Assembly (NCBI RefSeq): GCF_949987535.1
Contig: NC_080068.1
Coordinates: 82,423,254-82,487,253, forward strand
From: Balaenoptera acutorostrata
Lineage: Eukaryota > Chordata > Mammalia > Artiodactyla > Balaenopteridae
Length of the DNA stretch: 64,000 nt
Reading direction: 5' to 3'
The translations under genes were made by a program, and so were the position numbers. The notes under the pieces are model-generated. The model searched no databases and was not told the origin of the DNA. It was given only the letters and a program-made list of their open reading frames with translations. Shown piece after piece: positions 9,417-20,770 of the stretch. Numbering within the stretch: position 1 is the stretch's first letter; every line of letters starts with the position of its first letter.

Positions 9417-12064
9417 AGCAGTCTCTAGAAACTGTGGGCAGGTTCTAGAAACTGTGGGCAGGATCTAGAAACTGTGGGCAGGCTCTAGAAACTGTGAGCA
9501 GGCTCTATAAACTATGGGCCGGGTCTAGAAAATGTGAACAGGCTCTAGAAACTGTGGGGAGGCTGTAGAAACTGTGGGGAATCTCTAGAAACTGTGGGAA
9601 GGATCTAGAAACTATTTGCAGGATCTAGAAACTGTGGGCAGGATCTAGAAACTGTGTGCAGGCTCTAGAAACTGTGGGTAGGCTCTAGAAACGGAGGGAA
9701 GCCTCTAGAAACTGTGGGCAGGATCTAGAAACTGTGGGCAGGCTCTAGAAACTGTGGGCAGTATCTAGAAAATGTGGGCAGGCTCTAGAAACTGTGAGCA
9801 GAGCCTAGAAACTGTGAGCAGGCACCAGAAACTGTGGGTAGGCTCTAGAAACTGTGAGCAGGCTCTAGAAAATATAGAGAGGCTCTAGAAACTGTGGGAA
9901 CCCTCTAGAATCTGTGGGCAGGCTCTAGAATCTGTGAGCAGTCTCTAGAAACTGTGGGCAGGATCTAGAAACTGTGGGCAGGATCTAGAAACTGTGGGCA
10001 GGCTCTAGAAACTGTGAGCAGGCTCTAGAAACTGTGGGCAGTATCTAGAAAATGTGGGCAGGCTCTAGAAACTGTGAGTAGGGTCTAGAAACTGAGGGCA
10101 GTCTCTAGGAAATGTGAGCAGGCTCTAGGAACTGTGAGCAGGGCCTATAAACTGTGAGCAGGCTCCAGAAACTGTGGGTAGGTTCTAGAAACTGTGAGCA
10201 GGCTCTAGAAAGTGTGAGGAGGCTCTAGAAACTGTGGGAAGCCTCTAGAATCTGTGGGCAGGCTCTAGAATCTGTGAGCAGTCTCTAGAAACTGTGGGCA
10301 GGCTCCAGAAACTGTGAGTACACTCTAGAAATTGTGGAAAGGCTCTAGAAACTGTGGGGAGCCTCTAAAAACTGTGGGAAGGATCTAGAAACTGTCAGCA
10401 GTCTCTAGAAACTGTGGGCAGGATCTAGAAACTGTGTGCAGGCTCCAGAAACTGTGAGCAGGATCTAGAAACTGTGAGCAGGCTGTAGAAACTGTGGGCA
10501 GGCTCTAGAAATCGTTAGCAGGTTCTAGAATCTGTTAGCACGATCTAGAAACTGTGAGCAGGCTCTAGAAACTGTGGGCAGACTCTAGAATCTTTGAGTA
10601 GGCTCTAGACACTGTGGGCAGTCTATAAAATATGTGAGCAGTCTCAAGAAACTGTGAGCAGGCTTTAGAAACTGTGGGCAGGTTCTGGAAACTGTGAGCA
10701 GGCTCTAGAATATGTGGGAAGCCTCTACAAACATTGGGAAGCCTCTAGAAACTGTAGGCAGGATCTAGAAACTGTGGACAGAAAATAGGAACTGTGGGCA
10801 GGCTCTAGGAACTGCGAGCAGGCTCTAGAAACTGTGGGCAGGCTCTAGAAACTGTGGGAATCATCTAGAAACTGTGATTAGGGTCTAGAAACTATGGGCA
10901 TGCTCTAGAAACTGTGGGAAGCCTCTAGAAACTGTGGGCAGGATCTAGAAAATGTGGGCAGGCTCTAGAAACTGTGACCAGGGCCTAGAAACTGTGAGCA
11001 GGCACCAGAAACTTTGGGTAGGCTCTAGAAACTGTGAGCAGGCTCTAGAAAATATAGAGAGGCTCTAGAAACTGTGGGAACCCTCTAGAATCTGTGGGCA
11101 GGCTCTAGAAACTGTGAGTAGGCTCCAGAATATGTGGACAGGCTCTAGAAACTGTGAGCAGGGCCTAGAAACTGTGAGCAGGCACCAGAAACTGTGGGTA
11201 GGCTCTAGAAACTGTGAGCAGGCTCTAGAAAATATAGAGAGGCTCTAGAAACTGTGGGAACCCTCTAGAATCTGTGGGCAGGCTCTAGAAACTGTGAGTA
11301 GGCTCCAGAAAATGTGGGCAGGCTCTAGAATCTGTGGGCAGGCTCTAGAATCTGTGGGAAGGCTCTAGAATCTGTGGGCAGGCTCTAGAATCTGTGGGCA
11401 GGCTCTAGAAACTATGGGCAGGGTCTAGAATCTATGGGGAGGCTCTAGAAACTGTGAGTAGGCTCTAGAAACTGTGGGCAGGCTCTAGAATCTGTGAGCA
11501 GTCTCTAGAAACTGTGGGCAGGATCTAGAAACTGTGAGCAGGGCCTAGAAACTGTGAGCAGGCACCAGAAACTGTGGGTAGGCTCTAGAAACTGTGAGCA
11601 AGCTCTAGAAAATATAGAGAGGCTCTAGAAACTGTGGAAAGCCTCTAGAATCTGTGGGCAGGCTCTAGAAACTGTGAGTATGCTCCAGAAAATGTAGGCA
11701 GGCTCTAGAATCTGTGGGCACTCTCTAGAATCTGTGGGCAGGCTCTAGAATCTGTGGGCAGGCTCTAGAAACTGTGACCAGTATCTAGGAACACTATGGC
11801 CAGGCTCTAGAAACTGTGAGTAGGCTCTAGAAACTGTGGGCAGGCTCTAGAATCTGTGAGCAGTCTCTAGAAACTGTGGGCAGGATCTAGAAACTGTGGG
11901 CAGGCTCTAGAAACTGTGAGCAGGGCCTATAAACTGTGAGCAGGCTCCAGAAACTGTGGGTAGGCTCTAGAAACTGTGAGCAGGCTCTAGAAAGTGTGAG
12001 GAGGCTCTAGAAACTGTGGGAAGCCTCTAGAATCTGTGGGCAGGCTCTAGAATTTGGGAGCAGT
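9143..12064 (+). repeat. HOR gamma unit 1 (2,922 bp)
   Basis: First of five tandem gamma units. I set the unit start at the monomer before CTCTAGAAACTGTGGGAATC; here its first base is G instead of C. The length is 146 monomers plus 2 bp from the 22-mer at 11,783-11,804. It lacks a 60-bp, three-monomer segment (junction near 11,912-11,924) that units 2, 4 and 5 keep. It has a private change near 10,640 (GTCTCAAGAA for GTCTCTAGAA). Confidence 0.9.
11912..11924 (+). other. 60-bp deletion junction in gamma unit 1
   Basis: AAACTGTGAGCAGG joins directly to GCCTATAAACTG. Units 2, 4 and 5 have three more monomers here (GGCCAGGTCTAGG, AAATGTGAG and GAAGCTGTGAG types). The exact breakpoint is ambiguous because the flanking monomers share sequence. 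The same junction recurs 5,904 bp further on. Confidence 0.85.
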
Positions 12065-15046
12065 CTCTAGAAACTGTGGGCAGGCTCTAGAAACTGTGGG
12101 AATCATCTAGAAACTGTGATTAGGGTCTAGAAACTATGGGCATGCTCTAGAAACTGTGGGAAGCTTCTAGAAACTGTGGGCAGGATCTAGAAAATGTGGG
12201 CAGGCTCTAGAAACTGTGAGCAGGGCCTAGAAACTGTGAGCAGGCACGAGAAACTGTGGGTAGGCTCTAGAAACTGTGAGCAGGCTCTAGAAAATATAGA
12301 GAGGCTCTAGAAACTATGGGAACCCTCTAGAATCTGTGAGCAGTCTCTAGAAACTGTGGGCAGGTTCTAGAAACTGTGGGCAGGATCTAGAAACTGTGGG
12401 CAGGCTCTAGAAACTGTGAGCAGGCTCTATAAACTATGGGCCGGGTCTAGAAAATGTGAACAGGCTCTAGAAACTGTGGGGAGGCTGTAGAAACTGTGGG
12501 GAATCTCTAGAAACTGTGGGAAGGATCTAGAAACTATTTGCAGGATCTAGAAACTGTGGGCAGGATCTAGAAACTGTGTGCAGGCTCTAGAAACTGTGGG
12601 TAGGCTCTAGAAACGGAGGGAAGCCTCTAGAAACTGTGGGCAGGATCTAGAAACTGTGGGCAGGCTCTAGAAACTGTGGGCAGTATCTAGAAAATGTGGG
12701 CAGGCTCTAGAAACTGTGAGCAGAGCCTAGAAACTGTGAGCAGGCACCAGAAACTGTGGGTAGGCTCTAGAAACTGTGAGCAGGCTCTAGAAAATATAGA
12801 GAGGCTCTAGAAACTGTGGGAACCCTCTAGAATCTGTGGGCAGGCTCTAGAATCTGTGAGCAGTCTCTAGAAACTGTGGGCAGGATCTAGAAACTGTGGG
12901 CAGGATCTAGAAACTGTGGGCAGGCTCTAGAAACTGTGAGCAGGCTCTAGAAACTGTGGGCAGTATCTAGAAAATGTGGGCAGGCTCTAGAAACTGTGAG
13001 TAGGGTCTAGAAACTGAGGGCAGTCTCTAGGAAATGTGAGCAGGCTCTAGGAACTGTGAGCAGGGCCTATAAACTGTGAGCAGGCTCCAGAAACTGTGGG
13101 TAGGTTCTAGAAACTGTGAGCAGGCTCTAGAAAGTGTGAGGAGGCTCTAGAAACTGTGGGAAGCCTCTAGAATCTGTGGGCAGGCTCTAGAATCTGTGAG
13201 CAGTCTCTAGAAACTGTGGGCAGGCTCCAGAAACTGTGAGTACACTCTAGAAATTGTGGAAAGGCTCTAGAAACTGTGGGGAGCCTCTAAAAACTGTGGG
13301 AAGGATCTAGAAACTGTCAGCAGTCTCTAGAAACTGTGGGCAGGATCTAGAAACTGTGTGCAGGCTCCAGAAACTGTGAGCAGGATCTAGAAACTGTGAG
13401 CAGGCTGTAGAAACTGTGGGCAGGCTCTAGAAATCGTTAGCAGGTTCTAGAATCTGTTAGCACGATCTAGAAACTGTGAGCAGGCTCTAGAAACTGTGGG
13501 CAGACTCTAGAATCTTTGAGTAGGCTCTAGACACTGTGGGCAGTCTATAAAATATGTGAGCAGTCTCTAGAAACTGTGAGCAGGCTTTAGAAACTGTGGG
13601 CAGGTTCTGGAAACTGTGAGCAGGCTCTAGAATATGTGGGAAGCCTCTACAAACATTGGGAAGCCTCTAGAAACTGTAGGCAGGATCTAGAAACTGTGGA
13701 CAGAAAATAGGAACTGTGGGCAGGCTCTAGGAACTGCGAGCAGGCTCTAGAAACTGTGGGCAGACTCTAGAAACTGTGGGAATCATCTAGAAACTGTGAT
13801 TAGGGTCTAGAAACTATGGGCATGCTCTAGAAACTGTGGGAAGCCTCTAGAAACTGTGGGCAGGATCTAGAAAATGTGGGCAGGCTCTAGAAACTGTGAC
13901 CAGGGCCTAGAAACTGTGAGCAGGCACCAGAAACTTTGGGTAGGCTCTAGAAACTGTGAGCAGGCTCTAGAAAATATAGAGAGGCTCTAGAAACTGTGGG
14001 AACCCTCTAGAATCTGTGGGCAGGCTCTAGAAACTGTGAGTAGGCTCCAGAATATGTGGACAGGCTCTAGAAACTGTGAGCAGGGCCTAGAAACTGTGAG
14101 CAGGCACCAGAAACTGTGGGTAGGCTCTAGAAACTGTGAGCAGGCTCTAGAAAATATAGAGAGGCTCTAGAAACTGTGGGAACCCTCTAGAATCTGTGGG
14201 CAGGCTCTAGAAACTGTGAGTAGGCTCCAGAAAATGTGGGCAGGCTCTAGAATCTGTGGGCAGGCTCTAGAATCTGTGGGAAGGCTCTAGAATCTGTGGG
14301 CAGGCTCTAGAATCTGTGGGCAGGCTCTAGAAACTATGGGCAGGGTCTAGAATCTATGGGGAGGCTCTAGAAACTGTGAGTAGGCTCTAGAAACTGTGGG
14401 CAGGCTCTAGAATCTGTGAGCAGTCTCTAGAAACTGTGGGCAGGATCTAGAAACTGTGAGCAGGGCCTAGAAACTGTGAGCAGGCACCAGAAACTGTGGG
14501 TAGGCTCTAGAAACTGTGAGCAAGCTCTAGAAAATATAGAGAGGCTCTAGAAACTGTGGAAAGCCTCTAGAATCTGTGGGCAGGCTCTAGAAACTGTGAG
14601 TATGCTCCAGAAAATGTAGGCAGGCTCTAGAATCTGTGGGCACTCTCTAGAATCTGTGGGCAGGCTCTAGAATCTGTGGGCAGGCTCTAGAAACTGTGAC
14701 CAGTATCTAGGAACACTATGGCCAGGCTCTAGAAACTGTGAGTAGGCTCTAGAAACTGTGGGCAGGCTCTAGAATCTGTGAGCAGTCTCTAGAAACTGTG
14801 GGCAGGATCTAGAAACTGTGGGCAGGCTCTAGAAACTGTGAGCAGGCTCTAGAAACTGTGGGCCAGGTCTAGGAAATGTGAGCAGGCTCTAGAAGCTGTG
14901 AGCAGGGCCTATAAACTGTGAGCAGGCTCCAGAAACTGTGGGTAGGCTCTAGAAACTGTGAGCAGGCTCTAGAAAGTGTGAGGAGGCTCTAGAAACTGTG
15001 GGAAGCCTCTAGAATCTGTGGGCAGGCTCTAGAATTTGGGAGCAGT
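12065..15046 (+). repeat. HOR gamma unit 2 (2,982 bp)
   Basis: 149 monomers plus 2 bp; the 60-bp segment is present near 14,850-14,910. It carries CAGACTC at 13,761 where units 1, 3 and 5 have CAGGCTC; unit 4 shares this variant exactly 5,904 bp away (19,665). A heat-shock-element-like site is at 12,160. It ends with the AATTTGGGAGCAG monomer that marks the unit edge. Confidence 0.92.
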
Positions 15047-17968
15047 CTCTAGAAACTGTGGGCAGGCTCTAGAAACTGTGGGAATCATCTAGAAACTGTG
15101 ATTAGGGTCTAGAAACTATGGGCATGCTCTAGAAACTGTGGGAAGCTTCTAGAAACTGTGGGCAGGATCTAGAAAATGTGGGCAGGCTCTAGAAACTGTG
15201 AGCAGGGCCTAGAAACTGTGAGCAGGCACGAGAAACTGTGGGTAGGCTCTAGAAACTGTGAGCAGGCTCTAGAAAATATAGAGAGGCTCTAGAAACTATG
15301 GGAACCCTCTAGAATCTGTGAGCAGTCTCTAGAAACTGTGGGCAGGTTCTAGAAACTGTGGGCAGGATCTAGAAACTGTGGGCAGGCTCTAGAAACTGTG
15401 AGCAGGCTCTATAAACTATGGGCCGGGTCTAGAAAATGTGAACAGGCTCTAGAAACTGTGGGGAGGCTGTAGAAACTGTGGGGAATCTCTAGAAACTGTG
15501 GGAAGGATCTAGAAACTATTTGCAGGATCTAGAAACTGTGGGCAGGATCTAGAAACTGTGTGCAGGCTCTAGAAACTGTGGGTAGGCTCTAGAAACGGAG
15601 GGAAGCCTCTAGAAACTGTGGGCAGGATCTAGAAACTGTGGGCAGGCTCTAGAAACTGTGGGCAGTATCTAGAAAATGTGGGCAGGCTCTAGAAACTGTG
15701 AGCAGAGCCTAGAAACTGTGAGCAGGCACCAGAAACTGTGGGTAGGCTCTAGAAACTGTGAGCAGGCTCTAGAAAATATAGAGAGGCTCTAGAAACTGTG
15801 GGAACCCTCTAGAATCTGTGGGCAGGCTCTAGAATCTGTGAGCAGTCTCTAGAAACTGTGGGCAGGATCTAGAAACTGTGGGCAGGATCTAGAAACTGTG
15901 GGCAGGCTCTAGAAACTGTGAGCAGGCTCTAGAAACTGTGGGCAGTATCTAGAAAATGTGGGCAGGCTCTAGAAACTGTGAGTAGGGTCTAGAAACTGAG
16001 GGCAGTCTCTAGGAAATGTGAGCAGGCTCTAGGAACTGTGAGCAGGGCCTATAAACTGTGAGCAGGCTCCAGAAACTGTGGGTAGGTTCTAGAAACTGTG
16101 AGCAGGCTCTAGAAAGTGTGAGGAGGCTCTAGAAACTGTGGGAAGCCTCTAGAATCTGTGGGCAGGCTCTAGAATCTGTGAGCAGTCTCTAGAAACTGTG
16201 GGCAGGCTCCAGAAACTGTGAGTACACTCTAGAAATTGTGGAAAGGCTCTAGAAACTGTGGGGAGCCTCTAAAAACTGTGGGAAGGATCTAGAAAGTGTC
16301 AGCAGTCTCTAGAAACTGTGGGCAGGATCTAGAAACTGTGTGCAGGCTCCAGAAACTGTGAGCAGGATCTAGAAACTGTGAGCAGGCTGTAGAAACTGTG
16401 GGCAGGCTCTAGAAATCGTTAGCAGGTTCTAGAATCTGTTAGCACGATCTAGAAACTGTGAGCAGGCTCTAGAAACTGTGGGCAGACTCTAGAATCTTTG
16501 AGTAGGCTCTAGACACTGTGGGCAGTCTATAAAATATGTGAGCAGTCTCTAGAAACTGTGAGCAGGCTTTAGAAACTGTGGGCAGGTTCTGGAAACTGTG
16601 AGCAGGCTCTAGAATATGTGGGAAGCCTCTACAAACATTGGGAAGCCTCTAGAAACTGTAGGCAGGATCTAGAAACTGTGGACAGAAAATAGGAACTGTG
16701 GGCAGGCTCTAGGAACTGCGAGCAGGCTCTAGAAACTGTGGGCAGGCTCTAGAAACTGTGGGAATCATCTAGAAACTGTGATTAGGGTCTAGAAACTATG
16801 GGCATGCTCTAGAAACTGTGGGAAGCCTCTAGAAACTGTGGGCAGGATCTAGAAAATGTGGGCAGGCTCTAGAAACTGTGACCAGGGCCTAGAAACTGTG
16901 AGCAGGCACCAGAAACTTTGGGTAGGCTCTAGAAACTGTGAGCAGGCTCTAGAAAATATAGAGAGGCTCTAGAAACTGTGGGAACCCTCTAGAATCTGTG
17001 GGCAGGCTCTAGAAACTGTGAGTAGGCTCCAGAATATGTGGACAGGCTCTAGAAACTGTGAGCAGGGCCTAGAAACTGTGAGCAGGCACCAGAAACTGTG
17101 GGTAGGCTCTAGAAACTGTGAGCAGGCTCTAGAAAATATAGAGAGGCTCTAGAAACTGTGGGAACCCTCTAGAATCTGTGGGCAGGCTCTAGAAACTGTG
17201 AGTAGGCTCCAGAAAATGTGGGCAGGCTCTAGAATCTGTGGGCAGGCTCTAGAATCTGTGGGAAGGCTCTAGAATCTGTGGGCAGGCTCTAGAATCTGTG
17301 GGCAGGCTCTAGAAACTATGGGCAGGGTCTAGAATCTATGGGGAGGCTCTAGAAACTGTGAGTAGGCTCTAGAAACTGTGGGCAGGCTCTAGAATCTGTG
17401 AGCAGTCTCTAGAAACTGTGGGCAGGATCTAGAAACTGTGAGCAGGGCCTAGAAACTGTGAGCAGGCACCAGAAACTGTGGGTAGGCTCTAGAAACTGTG
17501 AGCAAGCTCTAGAAAATATAGAGAGGCTCTAGAAACTGTGGAAAGCCTCTAGAATCTGTGGGCAGGCTCTAGAAACTGTGAGTATGCTCCAGAAAATGTA
17601 GGCAGGCTCTAGAATCTGTGGGCACTCTCTAGAATCTGTGGGCAGGCTCTAGAATCTGTGGGCAGGCTCTAGAAACTGTGACCAGTATCTAGGAACACTA
17701 TGGCCAGGCTCTAGAAACTGTGAGTAGGCTCTAGAAACTGTGGGCAGGCTCTAGAATCTGTGAGCAGTCTCTAGAAACTGTGGGCAGGATCTAGAAACTG
17801 TGGGCAGGCTCTAGAAACTGTGAGCAGGGCCTATAAACTGTGAGCAGGCTCCAGAAACTGTGGGTAGGCTCTAGAAACTGTGAGCAGGCTCTAGAAAGTG
17901 TGAGGAGGCTCTAGAAACTGTGGGAAGCCTCTAGAATCTGTGGGCAGGCTCTAGAATTTGGGAGCAGT
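15047..17968 (+). repeat. HOR gamma unit 3 (2,922 bp)
   Basis: It again lacks the 60-bp segment (junction near 17,816-17,828), as in unit 1. It has AAGTGTCAG at about 16,296 where units 1, 2 and 4 have AACTGTCAG; unit 5 shares the G. A heat-shock-element-like site is at 15,142. Confidence 0.92.
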
Positions 17969-20770
17969 CTCTAGAAACTGTGGGCAGGCTCTAGAAACTG
18001 TGGGAATCATCTAGAAACTGTGATTAGGGTCTAGAAACTATGGGCATGCTCTAGAAACTGTGGGAAGCTTCTAGAAACTGTGGGCAGGATCTAGAAAATG
18101 TGGGCAGGCTCTAGAAACTGTGAGCAGGGCCTAGAAACTGTGAGCAGGCACGAGAAACTGTGGGTAGGCTCTAGAAACTGTGAGCAGGCTCTAGAAAATA
18201 TAGAGAGGCTCTAGAAACTATGGGAACCCTCTAGAATCTGTGAGCAGTCTCTAGAAACTGTGGGCAGGTTCTAGAAACTGTGGGCAGGATCTAGAAACTG
18301 TGGGCAGGCTCTAGAAACTGTGAGCAGGCTCTATAAACTATGGGCCGGGTCTAGAAAATGTGAACAGGCTCTAGAAACTGTGGGGAGGCTGTAGAAACTG
18401 TGGGGAATCTCTAGAAACTGTGGGAAGGATCTAGAAACTATTTGCAGGATCTAGAAACTGTGGGCAGGATCTAGAAACTGTGTGCAGGCTCTAGAAACTG
18501 TGGGTAGGCTCTAGAAACGGAGGGAAGCCTCTAGAAACTGTGGGCAGGATCTAGAAACTGTGGGCAGGCTCTAGAAACTGTGGGCAGTATCTAGAAAATG
18601 TGGGCAGGCTCTAGAAACTGTGAGCAGAGCCTAGAAACTGTGAGCAGGCACCAGAAACTGTGGGTAGGCTCTAGAAACTGTGAGCAGGCTCTAGAAAATA
18701 TAGAGAGGCTCTAGAAACTGTGGGAACCCTCTAGAATCTGTGGGCAGGCTCTAGAATCTGTGAGCAGTCTCTAGAAACTGTGGGCAGGATCTAGAAACTG
18801 TGGGCAGGATCTAGAAACTGTGGGCAGGCTCTAGAAACTGTGAGCAGGCTCTAGAAACTGTGGGCAGTATCTAGAAAATGTGGGCAGGCTCTAGAAACTG
18901 TGAGTAGGGTCTAGAAACTGAGGGCAGTCTCTAGGAAATGTGAGCAGGCTCTAGGAACTGTGAGCAGGGCCTATAAACTGTGAGCAGGCTCCAGAAACTG
19001 TGGGTAGGTTCTAGAAACTGTGAGCAGGCTCTAGAAAGTGTGAGGAGGCTCTAGAAACTGTGGGAAGCCTCTAGAATCTGTGGGCAGGCTCTAGAATCTG
19101 TGAGCAGTCTCTAGAAACTGTGGGCAGGCTCCAGAAACTGTGAGTACACTCTAGAAATTGTGGAAAGGCTCTAGAAACTGTGGGGAGCCTCTAAAAACTG
19201 TGGGAAGGATCTAGAAACTGTCAGCAGTCTCTAGAAACTGTGGGCAGGATCTAGAAACTGTGTGCAGGCTCCAGAAACTGTGAGCAGGATCTAGAAACTG
19301 TGAGCAGGCTGTAGAAACTGTGGGCAGGCTCTAGAAATCGTTAGCAGGTTCTAGAATCTGTTAGCACGATCTAGAAACTGTGAGCAGGCTCTAGAAACTG
19401 TGGGCAGACTCTAGAATCTTTGAGTAGGCTCTAGACACTGTGGGCAGTCTATAAAATATGTGAGCAGTCTCTAGAAACTGTGAGCAGGCTTTAGAAACTG
19501 TGGGCAGGTTCTGGAAACTGTGAGCAGGCTCTAGAATATGTGGGAAGCCTCTACAAACATTGGGAAGCCTCTAGAAACTGTAGGCAGGATCTAGAAACTG
19601 TGGACAGAAAATAGGAACTGTGGGCAGGCTCTAGGAACTGCGAGCAGGCTCTAGAAACTGTGGGCAGACTCTAGAAACTGTGGGAATCATCTAGAAACTG
19701 TGATTAGGGTCTAGAAACTATGGGCATGCTCTAGAAACTGTGGGAAGCCTCTAGAAACTGTGGGCAGGATCTAGAAAATGTGGGCAGGCTCTAGAAACTG
19801 TGACCAGGGCCTAGAAACTGTGAGCAGGCACCAGAAACTTTGGGTAGGCTCTAGAAACTGTGAGCAGGCTCTAGAAAATATAGAGAGGCTCTAGAAACTG
19901 TGGGAACCCTCTAGAATCTGTGGGCAGGCTCTAGAAACTGTGAGTAGGCTCCAGAAAATGTGGGCAGGCTCTAGAATCTGTGGGCAGGCTCTAGAATCTG
20001 TGGGAAGGCTCTAGAATCTGTGGGCAGGCTCTAGAATCTGTGGGCAGGCTCTAGAAACTATGGGCAGGGTCTAGAATCTATGGGGAGGCTCTAGAAACTG
20101 TGAGTAGGCTCTAGAAACTGTGGGCAGGCTCTAGAATCTGTGAGCAGTCTCTAGAAACTGTGGGCAGGATCTAGAAACTGTGAGCAGGGCCTAGAAACTG
20201 TGAGCAGGCACCAGAAACTGTGGGTAGGCTCTAGAAACTGTGAGCAAGCTCTAGAAAATATAGAGAGGCTCTAGAAACTGTGGAAAGCCTCTAGAATCTG
20301 TGGGCAGGCTCTAGAAACTGTGAGTATGCTCCAGAAAATGTAGGCAGGCTCTAGAATCTGTGGGCACTCTCTAGAATCTGTGGGCAGGCTCTAGAATCTG
20401 TGGGCAGGCTCTAGAAACTGTGACCAGTATCTAGGAACACTATGGCCAGGCTCTAGAAACTGTGAGTAGGCTCTAGAAACTGTGGGCAGGCTCTAGAATC
20501 TGTGAGCAGTCTCTAGAAACTGTGGGCAGGATCTAGAAACTGTGGGCAGGCTCTAGAAACTGTGAGCAGGCTCTAGAAACTGTGGGCCAGGTCTAGGAAA
20601 TGTGAGCAGGCTCTAGAAGCTGTGAGCAGGGCCTATAAACTGTGAGCAGGCTCCAGAAACTGTGGGTAGGCTCTAGAAACTGTGAGCAGGCTCTAGAAAG
20701 TGTGAGGAGGCTCTAGAAACTGTGGGAAGCCTCTAGAATCTGTGGGCAGGCTCTAGAATTTGGGAGCAGT
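17969..20770 (+). repeat. HOR gamma unit 4 (2,802 bp)
   Basis: It equals unit 2 minus exactly 180 bp. The lost segment is one copy of a 180-bp direct repeat (compare 22,605 and 22,785 in unit 5, both starting CAGGGCC-type monomers). The junction lies in 19,921-19,980. It shares CAGACTC (19,665) with unit 2. Loss between direct repeats is the simplest explanation. Confidence 0.9.
19921..19980 (+). other. 180-bp deletion junction in gamma unit 4
   Basis: GAGTAGGCTCC is followed by AGAAAATGTGGGCAGG at once. The other gamma units have AGAATATGTGGACAGG and a further nine monomers before reaching this point. The position within the monomer is not resolvable because the two repeat copies are alike. 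Confidence 0.8.
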